Part shown: positions 1 to 9,400 of the stretch, one piece after another
How the letters are laid out: the number at the start of each line of letters is the position of its first letter
How positions within the stretch are numbered: position 1 is the first letter of the stretch
NCBI GenBank assembly: GCA_012839295.1
Contig: DUNO01000061.1
Location: 62,001 to 126,000, forward strand
DNA: 64,000 nt
From: Clostridiales bacterium
Lineage (GTDB): Bacteria > Bacillota > Clostridia > Lachnospirales > Lachnospiraceae
Reading direction: 5' to 3'
Made by a program: the position numbers and the translations under genes
Notes under the pieces: model-generated
Seen by the model: only the letters and a program-made list of their open reading frames with translations
What the model was told of the DNA's origin: nothing
Database searches by the model: none

Positions 1-1897
1 TAACTTCATATGTGTATGTACGTTCCATTTGCTTCCTATCGTAAATTGATATTTCCACAACATTATCTATATCAATCTTTTTTGTCACATCAAAACCACG
101 CTCTGCTAAAAAAGCTAAGGATTTTACAAAGGACGGATAAACATGATATCCATTATACCCGACATAATTATTCTTCCCAAAAAGATTCCTTTCAAAGGTC
201 AGAGTTGCTACAGGGGCCCCGGAAGCCATCTCATCCAAGGTCAGATTTTTTAATTCCTCCTTGTATATCTGTATGAATTCCTCCACACTATCCCCTACCA
301 GGCTAAAGCGGTAATCCTCCCTGGAATATCTATTGTTGGATATATAATTCAAAATATCCATTTCATACGCCACTGAAATCCGGTCAATACTTCCCTTCTT
401 CCATTGGTAAACCATATAATGGGTTTCCTTGTAGCCCTGGTCCGAATATACCTCATTCAGTAAATCCTTACAATCCTTTAATCTGATGCCATAGCAACGG
501 TAGGCTGTCTTTCCGCTCTTTAAGGTATATTTAACATAATAGCTGAAAGCCTCCTTATCTATCTCATGGGAGTAGTAGTCGCTTCTGCCTGCCCTGCCTA
601 TCCCACGCTTGGATCCAATTTTAGCTATTTCATAAGCTGCATGGAAATCCTTCAGCTCCATGTTGGCAAGTTCATATTCTGCCGTTCCCCAGTATTTCAT
701 TTCTCTTTCGCTTACATCATAGTAATTCATTCCCCCGTCAATCCCGGCAATAGCTACACTGATGCTCCGGATCTCATCCTTCTCCGGCAGATATCTGTCA
801 TAGCCAAATACATCAAGCTGTAAAGCCCCTGCGATTACGCCGACCAGCACTGCACATACAAGCATCTGCAGCTTATGCTGGAAGGCACGCTTGATATCAA
901 ACTCGTACAGGACCTGGATCAATCCATAGCTGATGATGAAGGCAAATACGGTGCCAAAGATAAACCATGCATTATGTCCGAGGGAAACCACATTTTTCAG
1001 GAATATTCCTCCGCCCAGGGACAGGGGAACCACCAGGAAAAATCTGATGATGGGCTTCGCTGCTGCGAAGGTCATTGATTTGCCCGCTGTCTCGGAAGGG
1101 CGTTTTCTGTATAACAGTATTGCCAGGCCAAATAAGACCAGGGTAATTGCACAGGTAATAACAATTCCATAGATGTACCTGGAGCCTTTCAGGGATCCAA
1201 ATGCTATATTGACATAATTTTCAATCGGTGAAAGGAAGGAACTGATGCCCATGGTTTCCCTCCGCGTAAAATAAGAGGAAAAAAAGCTTAAGCACAGGGC
1301 ATTTTTTAGTTCCCGTACAGCGGGGACATACACCAGGAATACCCCTGTCCCGCAAATACTGATGATTAAATTACCTGTAAGCATCACCGCTATAATTGTC
1401 ACGGTATAGATCAGGCAGAAGAATAGCAGGTTAATTCCTATGCCGGCCAATGCAGCCAGCACTATCTCCTGATTGATGTAATCGTTGGCTTTCAATACGA
1501 TCAGGCTTAAGCACAGGCTTATGACATAGGGAATAAAATAAATGAAGATTCCATTCAGATAGGAGGCCAGGAACAATACTTCCCTCCTTACGGGAATACT
1601 GTGGTAAAAATCCACCTTTTTTCTGGAATGGAGATAGTAGAAGCCGCTCAAACCGCATACAACTGCACATAGGATTACAACAAAAATTGTTATATCATTC
1701 CGGCTTCCGACCATGCCCGTCAGTTGGTCCAGCTCCCATTCCAATTCCAGGCTTGCTCCGCCCCGGAAATTGCTGACTTGGATGGCACATAGGATAGGAA
1801 ATAGTATGATAAAAGTCAGGGCAGAAAGCACAATACTCCATATCCTTCTTTTCCCATCCTCCTGCAATAATTTAATAAATGAGTTTTTTGATGTCAT
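1..1897 (-). CDS. ABC-2 type transporter permease (partial, runs off left edge)
   Basis: The frame opens at ATG 1897 and stays open to base 1 (about 632 residues), so the C-terminus lies outside the window. The start overlaps the 3' end of the ATPase gene by 26 nt, so the two are translationally coupled. The N-terminal half is strongly hydrophobic with about six or more membrane segments, and includes a KKVDFYHSIPVRRE stretch typical of ABC-2 export permeases of Clostridia. The later part (about residue 330 on) is largely soluble and charged, as in Lachnospiraceae permeases carrying a large extracytoplasmic or C-terminal domain. It should be the membrane partner of the ATPase encoded just upstream. 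The substrate is unknown; in Bacillus the related YtrABCDEF system responds to cell-wall antibiotics, but that role is only an analogy here. Confidence 0.8.
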   Translation of the reverse strand, partial: MTSKNSFIKLLQEDGKRRIWSIVLSALTFIILFPILCAIQVSNFRGGASLELEWELDQLTGMVGSRNDITIFVVILCAVVCGLSGFYYLHSRKKVDFYHSIPVRREVLFLASYLNGIFIYFIPYVISLCLSLIVLKANDYINQEIVLAALAGIGINLLFFCLIYTVTIIAVMLTGNLIISICGTGVFLVYVPAVRELKNALCLSFFSSYFTRRETMGISSFLSPIENYVNIAFGSLKGSRYIYGIVITCAITLVLFGLAILLYRKRPSETAGKSMTFAAAKPIIRFFLVVPLSLGGGIFLKNVVSLGHNAWFIFGTVFAFIISYGLIQVLYEFDIKRAFQHKLQMLVCAVLVGVIAGALQLDVFGYDRYLPEKDEIRSISVAIAGIDGGMNYYDVSEREMKYWGTAEYELANMELKDFHAAYEIAKIGSKRGIGRAGRSDYYSHEIDKEAFSYYVKYTLKSGKTAYRCYGIRLKDCKDLLNEVYSDQGYKETHYMVYQWKKGSIDRISVAYEMDILNYISNNRYSREDYRFSLVGDSVEEFIQIYKEELKNLTLDEMASGAPVATLTFERNLFGKNNYVGYNGYHVYPSFVKSLAFLAERGFDVTKKIDIDNVVEISIYDRKQMERTYTYEV

Positions 1898-2774
1898 AAC
1901 CGACTACCTCCGTTTCACTAACAAAGATTTCTTCCAGCGATAATGGGATAACTTCCGAGAAAACCGGAGCCGCCTTTTCCATACGCTTTTCCACTTCTTC
2001 TGCTGTTCCCCTGACAGTAATGGTATAAAGGGATCCCCTCGTCTCCGTCTTCAGTACCTCCATGCCTTGGAAAATCCGTCCCACATCGGCTTCGGCCCCA
2101 AATACGCATTGTACCTTATGGATATTCAGCTTCATATCAAATAACTCCTTGGACAGCAGGATACCCCCCTTGTGCATAAGGCCCACATGGTCGCAGATAT
2201 CCTCCAGCTCCCTCAGGTTATGGGATGCAATAATTACCGTCATGTTCCGTTCCGCAATTTCCTTTGCAAAAATGCTCTTAACCGCCTGACGGATCACCGG
2301 GTCAAGACCGTCAAAGGTCTCATCACAAAATAAATATTTGGTATTCGCACAAATTCCGCACAGGATGGACAGCTGCTTCTTCATTCCCTTTGAAAAGGTG
2401 CTGATCTTCCGGTTTGCATCCAGTTCAAACTGCCCCAGCAGCTGGCCAAAGCGGCCCACGTCAAAGCCAGGATATACTACCTGGTAGAATTGCCTGAGCT
2501 CCTTTGGAGTAGAATTACTGAAATAATACTGTTCATCCGAGATATAAAATAACTGCCTTTTGGTCTCCACATTTTCATAGACCTTCTGTCCGTCGAAGGT
2601 GATGCTTCCGCTGTCCGGTCTGATGATTCCGCAAAGCATCCTGATAAATGAGCTTTTTCCTGCACCGTTGGTTCCGATCAGCCCAAAGACATTGCCTTCC
2701 TTTACCGTAACGGATACCTGGTCCACCGCCTGTATGGTATCAAACCTCTTGCTTACCTTTACCGCCTCAATCAT
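1872..2774 (-). CDS. ABC transporter ATP-binding protein (YtrB-like)
   Basis: 300-residue ATPase that powers the neighbouring permease. Visible motifs: Walker A GLIGTNGAGKSS (about residues 31-42), signature FSKGMKKQ (about 129-136), Walker B KYLFCDE (about 146-152) followed by a D-loop GLDP, and the H-loop histidine in IIASHNLRE. The signature is FSKGM rather than LSGGQ, a variant common in this subfamily. The C-terminal 90 residues form the accessory domain of export-type ABC ATPases. Its start overlaps the stop of the GntR gene by 8 nt and its end overlaps the permease start, giving a tight regulator-ATPase-permease operon. Confidence 0.93.
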   Translation of the reverse strand: MIEAVKVSKRFDTIQAVDQVSVTVKEGNVFGLIGTNGAGKSSFIRMLCGIIRPDSGSITFDGQKVYENVETKRQLFYISDEQYYFSNSTPKELRQFYQVVYPGFDVGRFGQLLGQFELDANRKISTFSKGMKKQLSILCGICANTKYLFCDETFDGLDPVIRQAVKSIFAKEIAERNMTVIIASHNLRELEDICDHVGLMHKGGILLSKELFDMKLNIHKVQCVFGAEADVGRIFQGMEVLKTETRGSLYTITVRGTAEEVEKRMEKAAPVFSEVIPLSLEEIFVSETEVVGYDIKKLIY

Positions 2775-3144
2775 TGCCGCTGTCCCCCCTAAATATTTGT
2801 TTCACTATTAGAATTATCTGATCCTCTGTAATTCCAAGCTTCCTTGCCTCCTGCACCATCTGCTTCAAGGCCTGGAGCACTTCACTGTTTTTCTTCTGTA
2901 AGAGAAGTCCGGCGGATGCAATATAGCTGCCCTTCCCCTTAACCGAATAGATAAAGCCCTGGTGCTCCAGCTCCGCATAAGCTCTTTGAATCGTATTCGG
3001 ATTGATCGAAAGCTCCATTGCCAAGGCCCGTACGGAAGGCAGCTGGCTGTCCGGTTCAAGGGCTCCTCCCAGGATAAGCTCCTTAAAACGTTCCACAACC
3101 TGCTCATAGATCGGCCTTCTGTCTTTATAATTGATTATAATCAT
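2767..3144 (-). CDS. GntR family regulator, YtrA subfamily
   Basis: Short GntR repressor (125 residues). The winged helix occupies about residues 5-75 (PIYEQVVERFKELI, LPSVRALAMELSINPNTIQRAYAELE), followed by a short helical tail of about 45 residues rather than a large effector domain, which is the YtrA subfamily layout. I chose the ATG at 3144 because an AGGAAAAG ribosome binding site precedes it; a start seven codons earlier would include that site in the coding region. It is the first gene of an operon with an ABC ATPase and permease, the usual partners of YtrA regulators. Probable autoregulation: a perfect consensus promoter and a five-unit repeat lie directly upstream. Confidence 0.9.
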   Translation of the reverse strand: MIIINYKDRRPIYEQVVERFKELILGGALEPDSQLPSVRALAMELSINPNTIQRAYAELEHQGFIYSVKGKGSYIASAGLLLQKKNSEVLQALKQMVQEARKLGITEDQIILIVKQIFRGDSGND

Positions 3145-3164
3145 AGCTTTTCCTTTCTGACACA

Positions 3165-3209
3165 AATCAACTGCATTAACTGTATCAACTGTACTAATAC
3201 CATTAATAC
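3165..3209 (-). repeat. Five tandem 9-bp repeats downstream of the ytrA-like promoter
   Basis: Reading the minus strand from 3209 to 3165, five consecutive 9-mers follow each other without gaps: two of type GTATTARTR and then three of type CAGTTRATK. They begin 4 nt after the -10 box, so they cover the likely transcription start and the 5' UTR of the GntR gene. Placement suggests an operator array for the GntR product or a structured leader. The binding role is inferred. Confidence 0.7.
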
Positions 3210-3213
3210 GGTT

Positions 3214-3242
3214 ATTATATTTTAGAAATAATACTTTGTCAA
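3214..3242 (-). promoter_or_regulatory. Consensus sigma-A promoter of the GntR-ABC operon
   Basis: TTGACA (3242-3237), a 17-nt spacer and TATAAT (3219-3214) on the minus strand: both hexamers match the sigma-A consensus exactly. Such a strong promoter normally needs a repressor, which fits the GntR gene it drives. Confidence 0.9.
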
Positions 3243-3257
3243 TCCATATTTTGGAGT

Positions 3258-3782
3258 TTGGGCCAAAAACAAAAAATAGCTGATACCATTAGCTCAGCCG
3301 GCAGAACAATTTCTATTAATACTGTGGATAAATACCTCCGGGCTCTGTGCGGCAGTTATCTGTTTTATCAGGTAAACCGTTATGACATCCGAGGAAGGCA
3401 GCATTTGAAAACGCAAGGAAAATACTATTCCGTTGACAGTGGCTTAAGGGAGTGCCGTCTTGCATCCTCCTCTTCAGACATCGGCCATATCCTTGAAAAC
3501 ATTGTTTATCTCGAACTACTTCGGCGTGGTTATAAGGTAAATATAGGAAAGCTCGCAGAAAAGGAAGTGGATTTTGTAGCTGAGAACGCAGATGGCATAA
3601 CCTACTATCAGGTCTCCGCAAGTGTTTTAGATGAAAATACACGAAGGCGTGAGCTTGAACCTTTGCAAAAGATTCCCGACCACCATCCCAAGCTTCTTCT
3701 TACTTTGGATGAGATCCCGCGTTCTGCAAACTTTGACGGTATACGCCAAATCCACGTCGTTGATTGGTTGCTTTCGCAGTAA
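3258..3782 (+). pseudogene. 5'-truncated DUF4143-family ATPase remnant
   Basis: The 174-residue frame resembles only the C-terminal half of the AAA_14/DUF4143 ATPases common in Clostridia: NTVDKYLRALCGSYLFYQVNRYD, KYYSVDSGLR, GHILENIVYLELLRRGYKVNIGK, EVDFVAE and a closing DEIPRSANFDGIRQIHVVDWLL. Full-length members are roughly 400 residues and start with an AAA+ P-loop domain, which is absent here. The frame opens with a TTG without a ribosome binding site and its first bases abut the divergent GntR promoter, so the 5' half has been deleted. A short DUF4143-only protein is possible but less likely. Confidence 0.75.
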
Positions 3783-3842
3783 AGCCTTAGAACACTGTTG
3801 AACCGCTTAGTAAGTTATGGATTTAATATATACACCTACTTA

Positions 3843-3943
3843 AAAAGGGTATCACAAAAAGAATCTCATATACCATATACCCCGGATTATCAGCCGATAT
3901 CCGCCGTATATGGTATATTCCTTTCATCCTGCAATACCCTTTT
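3843..3943. repeat. 101-bp nested palindromic element
   Basis: Outer arms AAAAGGGTAT (3843-3852) and ATACCCTTTT (3934-3943) are perfect inverted copies. Inner arms ATATACCATATAC (3868-3880) and GTATATGGTATAT (3906-3918) are a perfect 13-bp inverted repeat, and the 25-bp centre is itself a near palindrome (GGATTATC/GATATCC). It lies between the DUF4143 remnant and the convergent pgcA gene. It may be a MITE-like element or a bidirectional terminator; no canonical T-run follows either arm. Confidence 0.7.
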
Positions 3944-3969
3944 ATCTACCTAAAACAGCAAGGCTCCGT

Positions 3970-5685
3970 CTAGCTCATCTGAAACACTTTATCTTCCATC
4001 ATCTTCTTAAGCCTCGCATCTGCATCCTCCGCACTGCTTCCTTTCACTCCAAAGTATACCTTGATCTTTGGTTCCGTGCCGGAGGGTCTGATTGCACACC
4101 AAGCGTTGTCATTTAAGTCAAAGTAGAGCACATCAGATTTTGGCAGACCCGTAGGAGCAACAGCTCCTGTTGCCATATCCTTAATGTTGCCCTCTTTATA
4201 ATCCCTGAACTTCTCTACGGTATAGTCCCCGATCACCTTCGGAGGATTTTCCCGGTAGCTTGCCATAATTTCCTTAATCTTAGCCATTCCTTCAATTCCA
4301 CTTAAAGTCACGGACAGCAGATCCTCTTTAAAATAACCGTACTTCCCATACATCTGCTGCATCTGCTCATACAGTGTAATGCCCTTGGATTTATAGTATG
4401 CTGCTGCTTCACAAAGGCACATAACTGCTACAATGGCATCCTTATCCCTCGCATGGGTGCCAACAAGGCAGCCGTAGCTCTCCTCATAGCCGAAAATATA
4501 TTCATTAGAGCCGGTCTCCTCAAACAGCTTGATCTGCTCCCCGATATATTTAAAGCCGGTCAGAACCTCAATTAGCCTTGCATTATAATATTCTGCAATC
4601 ATATCAGACATATTGCCCGTAACAATGGTCTTAATCAAGGCAGCATTCTTTGGCAGGATGCCTTTCTCCGCTTTTTGTGAAAATTCATATTCTGCAATTA
4701 AAGCTCCTGACATATTACCGTTGAATAATACGAATTCACCCTTCTCGTTGCGGACCATGATTCCCAAGCGGTCCGCATCCGGATCCGTCGCAAGAATTAA
4801 GTCTGCCCCAACCTCATTGGCCAGTTTCTCAGCAAGTGCAAAAACCTTGGGATTTTCCGGGTTCGGATAACCGACTGTGGAAAACTCGGAATCCGGAAGC
4901 TCCTGCTCCGGAACAACATATACATTTTCAAAGCCAATTTCCTTCAGGATTCTGCGGGCAGGAAGGTTTCCTGTGCCATGAAGGGGGGTATATACAATTT
5001 TAAGCTTCTTCCCTTCCTCATCCGGGGAATTGAGTACCAGCTTTTTCAGGGTTGCAATGTACTTCTCATCGATTTCCTCACCGATGATGGTGAGAAACCC
5101 TCCCGCCAATGCTTCCTCCTTGCCCATGGTCTTTGCCGAGGCGAAATCCTGGATGGAGTTTACCTCCTGAATGATCTGCTCATCCTTAGGATATGTAACC
5201 TGCGCACCATCCTCCCAATACACCTTATATCCATTATATTCAGCCGGATTATGGCTTGCCGTAATTACAATACCTGCGATACAGCCCAGCTCCCTTACTG
5301 CAAAGGAAAGCTCAGGTGTAGGCCGGAGGGAATCAAACAAATAGGCATGGATCCCGTTTGCCGCCAGGCATAATGCGCTGTCCATGGCAAATTCCGGTGA
5401 CATCCTCCTGGAGTCATAAGCGATCGCAACCCCCTTTTTCTCTCCTCCGTTTTTAATGATTGTATTTGCCAGCCCCTGGGTAGCACGGCGCACCGTATAT
5501 AGGTTCATGCGGTTTACCCCTGCACCAAGAATTCCACGGAGACCCGCAGTACCAAATTCAAGATCCATATAAAAGCGCTCTTTTATCTCATGATCATTTT
5601 CCCTAAGCGCTGCAAGCTCTGCCCTGGTAGCTTCATCAAAATATGGATTCGTCAACCACTCTTCGTACTTTTTTAAGTATTCCAT
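3970..5685 (-). CDS. pgcA: Phosphoglucomutase/phosphomannomutase
   Basis: 571-residue alpha-D-phosphohexomutase that interconverts glucose 1-phosphate and glucose 6-phosphate, linking glycolysis with glycogen and cell-envelope sugars. Visible: the catalytic phosphoserine loop ITASHNPAEYNGYK (Ser about 144), the metal loop DPDADRLG, the sugar-specificity loop GYEESYGCLVG and the phosphate-binding RPSGTEPKIKVYFG near the C-terminus. The length matches the PgcA/Pgm2 group of Firmicutes rather than the shorter GlmM enzymes. It stands alone on the minus strand, with about 220 nt of apparently empty sequence upstream. Its substrate fits the pullulanase and fructose genes also in this window. Confidence 0.95.
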   Translation of the reverse strand: MEYLKKYEEWLTNPYFDEATRAELAALRENDHEIKERFYMDLEFGTAGLRGILGAGVNRMNLYTVRRATQGLANTIIKNGGEKKGVAIAYDSRRMSPEFAMDSALCLAANGIHAYLFDSLRPTPELSFAVRELGCIAGIVITASHNPAEYNGYKVYWEDGAQVTYPKDEQIIQEVNSIQDFASAKTMGKEEALAGGFLTIIGEEIDEKYIATLKKLVLNSPDEEGKKLKIVYTPLHGTGNLPARRILKEIGFENVYVVPEQELPDSEFSTVGYPNPENPKVFALAEKLANEVGADLILATDPDADRLGIMVRNEKGEFVLFNGNMSGALIAEYEFSQKAEKGILPKNAALIKTIVTGNMSDMIAEYYNARLIEVLTGFKYIGEQIKLFEETGSNEYIFGYEESYGCLVGTHARDKDAIVAVMCLCEAAAYYKSKGITLYEQMQQMYGKYGYFKEDLLSVTLSGIEGMAKIKEIMASYRENPPKVIGDYTVEKFRDYKEGNIKDMATGAVAPTGLPKSDVLYFDLNDNAWCAIRPSGTEPKIKVYFGVKGSSAEDADARLKKMMEDKVFQMS

Positions 5686-5904
5686 AAGCTCAACCTCGTC
5701 CCTTTAGATTTAGGTTTAAATTGGGAACCTATGACCCATATGCTGCTGTGGCAGCAATTGAAGTGTGCTTCCTTCACTTTCAAAAAACTTCATCTTTTTG
5801 CCCCAAAGCTTCAAAGGGCAATACCTCAAAACCACTATGGAATACTTTATATAATACCGTGCTTTATTTGGAAAATCAATGGTTTTTATATAAAACATAT
5901 CTTA
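5686..5904. other. Intergenic stretch between pgcA and the SdpI-like gene
   Basis: About 220 nt. A 60-codon minus-strand frame exists here but has no ribosome binding site and no recognisable content. I see no convincing promoter or terminator. Confidence 0.4.
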
Positions 5905-6231
5905 CTATTTCACAGCTGGTTTATTGTCTTTTAGCTTCTTTATTAGTACGTATGCTTCCGTAATAATAAATGCAAATAAGATATAAAGTAATACATATTT
6001 GTATAAATCGTACTTTTTGTTTATTACCCGCCCTATGACATCCACCAATAAAAACAGGGAAGAGCCTATGATCGACAGCATGCCAAAGCATCGGTTTGAC
6101 CACTTCCAGATATTTTTATGGCTCCTTAATTGTACAGACTTATAGCCCAACATATTTTCTTCCTTTGGAGAGTAAAAACAGATAAATATTGATAATAGCA
6201 AACATATAATTAAAATTGTTGTTTGGGACAT
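5905..6231 (-). CDS. Small SdpI-like membrane protein
   Basis: 108 residues with three hydrophobic segments (about residues 4-20, 46-66 and 78-97). The stretch LGYKSVQLRSHKNIWKWSNR followed by a membrane helix resembles the SdpI/YhfL family signature (a GYR/GYK turn, then W and N before the helix). SdpI of Bacillus gives immunity to the toxin SdpC, but many family members have no known role, so function here is open. A good GGAGGAG ribosome binding site precedes the ATG, and a sigma-A type promoter lies 30-60 nt upstream. It appears to be monocistronic. Confidence 0.65.
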   Translation of the reverse strand: MSQTTILIICLLLSIFICFYSPKEENMLGYKSVQLRSHKNIWKWSNRCFGMLSIIGSSLFLLVDVIGRVINKKYDLYKYVLLYILFAFIITEAYVLIKKLKDNKPAVK

Positions 6232-6264
6232 TTACTCCTCCTATAGATCCTGTAATATGCTTAT

Positions 6265-6294
6265 ATCATATCAAGTATATGCATCTATTGTCAA
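6265..6294 (-). promoter_or_regulatory. Promoter of the SdpI-like gene
   Basis: TTGACA at 6294-6289, an 18-nt spacer, and TATGAT at 6270-6265 on the minus strand. Confidence 0.7.
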
Positions 6295-6353
6295 CTTTTT
6301 CATATTATCTGTGCATGGCAAACGCCGAAAAGGCGAAAAGGACCTTTAACAGA

Positions 6354-6401
6354 GAAGGGTCATTGCCCTGGGGATTGAAATCTCCAGGGCAATGACCCTT
6401 C
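6354..6401 (-). terminator. Terminator-like hairpin after rpoC
   Basis: An 18-bp perfect inverted repeat, GAAGGGTCATTGCCCTGG (6354-6371) and its complement (6384-6401), with a 12-nt loop, 65 nt after the rpoC stop. The T-richness is better on the plus strand than the minus strand, so it may act in both directions. Confidence 0.75.
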
Positions 6402-6465
6402 TTTCTATCTTTATGGAATCCTTTTACGCCATAAACCTTTATATCCTTAACAATCGGCTCAGGCC

Positions 6466-9400
6466 TTATAGACCGTCGCTGTAATCGTCTTCTGAGATTC
6501 CCTTAAGGTTGAACTCTGCTTCTGTCCAGTTGCCTTCATTATCAGCATCTTCGCCGTCGTACTTCTCATCATGTACGATCTCTGCTACTCCGTCTTCACC
6601 TTCATAGAAGCCTTCCTCATCATACTCCGCTGCGAGATACCCCTCGTCATTATAGGAATCCTCAGAATACTCAAAATCATTGTATTCTCCAAGATAAGCG
6701 CCGTCGCCCTCGATGTCCTCAGAAAGCATATACTCTTCCTGGGTATCCGTATCCAGCTTCACGGAGCGGTATCTCTTCATACCGGTACCGGCGGGTATTA
6801 ACTTACCAATAATAACATTTTCCTTAAGGCCGATCAGCGGGTCAACCTTACCCTTGATGGCTGCTTCCGTAAGAACCTTAGTGGTCTCCTGGAAGGATGC
6901 TGCCGATAAGAAGGAATTGGTTGCAAGGGAGGCCTTCGTGATACCAAGCATTACCTGCTTGCCATCTGCAGTCTCCAAGCCTTCTGCCAGCATCCTCTCA
7001 TTCTCATCCTCGTACTCCAGGATATCTACCAAAGTACCCGGCAGGAAGCTGGTATCGCCATTGGTCTCAATGCGGACCTTCTTAAGCATCTGGCGAACGA
7101 TTACTTCAATATGCTTATCGTTAATTTCAACACCCTGCAGACGGTATACCCTCTGTACCTCCTGGATCATATAATCCTGTACAGCACGGATTCCCTTGAT
7201 CTTTAAGATGTCGTGGGGATTTACGCTACCCTCCGTCAGCTCATCGCCGGCTTCAATGATATCGTTATCCGCTACCTTTATTCTGGAGCCGTATGGAATT
7301 AAGTAAGCCTTGGATTCCATAGTCTCATTATTTGTTACAATAACTTCACGCTTCTTCTTCGTATCCTTGATTGTGACCACGCCGCCGAACTCTGCAATAA
7401 TTGCAAGACCCTTCGGTTTTCTGGCCTCAAAAAGCTCCTCGACACGGGGAAGACCCTGTGTGATATCATCACCAGCAACACCACCCGTATGGAAGGTACG
7501 CATGGTAAGCTGTGTTCCAGGCTCACCGATTGACTGGGCCGCAATAATACCGACCGCTTCACCAACCTGTACAGCCTCGCCCGTAGCCATGTTGGCGCCA
7601 TAGCACTTGGCACATACACCAATGTGGGATTTACAGGTCAATACGGTACGGATTTTCACCTTGTCTACGCCTGTTGCCATAATTCTGGCAGCACGCTTCG
7701 GTGTAATCATGTGGTTTGCCTTTACAATTATTTCACCGTCGGCATCCTTGATCGTTTCGCAGGAATATCTTCCTGTGATTCTCTCCTCTAAGCCCTCGAT
7801 TACTTCCTTACCATCTTCAAATGCCTTAATCCACATACCCGGAGCTTCCTGGCCTTCGCAGCAGTCAACCTCACGGATAATCAAATCCTGTGATACGTCA
7901 ACCAGACGGCGGGTTAAGTAACCGGAGTCCGCTGTACGCAGAGCCGTATCGGAAAGACCCTTACGTGCACCATGGGCAGAGATAAAGTATTCCAATACGT
8001 CCAGACCTTCACGGAGATTGGACTTAATCGGTAATTCGATGGTACGGCCTGAGGTATCCGCCATAAGTCCACGCATACCAGCCAGCTGCTTGATCTGCTT
8101 ATCGGAACCACGGGCACCGGAGTCGGACATCATCTTGATGTTGTTGAACTTATCAAGGCCGCTTAACAGCTTATCTGTTAAGACCTTATCCGCCTCTTTC
8201 CAGGTCTCGATAACGGTATTATATCTTTCATCCTCTGTCATCCTACCGCGTCTGTATTCTTTCGCGATATTCTCGATAGTCGCTTCCGCCTCTTTCAAGA
8301 TCGTCTGCTTCTCCTCCGGCACTTCCATATCGGAGATGGAAACGGTCATTGCGGCGCGTGTGGAATATTTATAACCCAGGGACTTGACAGCATCAAGGAT
8401 TTCCGCTGTCTTTGTAGCACCATGGATGTTAATGCATTTTTCAAGGATTGGTTTCAACTGCTTCTTACCAACCAGGAAGTTAATCTCCAGTGTCAGGAAA
8501 TTCTCATCTTTGGAACGGTCAACAAAACCAAGATCCTGAGGAATAATTTCATTGAAAATGAAACGTCCGAGGGTCGATTCGATCGTCCTTGACTCTTCCA
8601 TACCATCCTTATTAAGACCTGTTCTTCTAACCCGGATCATCTCATGGAGAATAATTGCACCATTCTCATAAGCAAGGATTGCTTCGTTCAGGCTCTTAAA
8701 GCAGGGATGGGGTTTATTCGGCATCTCCCTCTCAATCGTCAGATAGTAGATACCAAGTACCATATCCTGGGAAGGAACAGTTACCGGTGCACCATCGGAG
8801 GGCTTTAACAGGTTGTTCGGTGAAAGCAATAAGAAACGGCATTCTGCCTGGGCTTCTACGGACAAGGGCAAATGCACCGCCATCTGGTCACCGTCGAAGT
8901 CCGCATTATAAGCGGTACATACCAGGGGATGGAGCTTAATCGCCTTACCTTCTACCAATACCGGTTCGAAAGCCTGGATACCAAGTCTGTGAAGGGTTGG
9001 GGCACGGTTTAACATAACCGGATGCTCTTTAATAACCTCCTCGAGAACGTCCCAAACCTCAGTCTGGAGCCTTTCCACCATTTTCTTGGCAGATTTAATA
9101 TTATGGGCAGTTCCTCTTGCCACTAATTCCTTCATAACGAAAGGCTTAAACAGCTCGATTGCCATTTCCTTTGGCAGACCGCACTGATATAGCTTGAGCT
9201 CAGGACCAACTACGATAACGGAACGTCCGGAGTAGTCAACACGCTTACCAAGCAGGTTCTGACGGAAACGGCCCTGCTTACCCTTTAGCATATCGGAGAG
9301 AGATTTGAGGGCACGGTTACCAGGTCCGGTTACCGGTCTGCCCCTTCTGCCATTATCAATCAACGCGTCAACTGCTTCCTGAAGCATTCTCTTCTCGTTA

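Noticed and set aside
5716-5898. 60-codon minus-strand frame before pgcA
   Set aside because: No ribosome binding site, no domain, odd composition.
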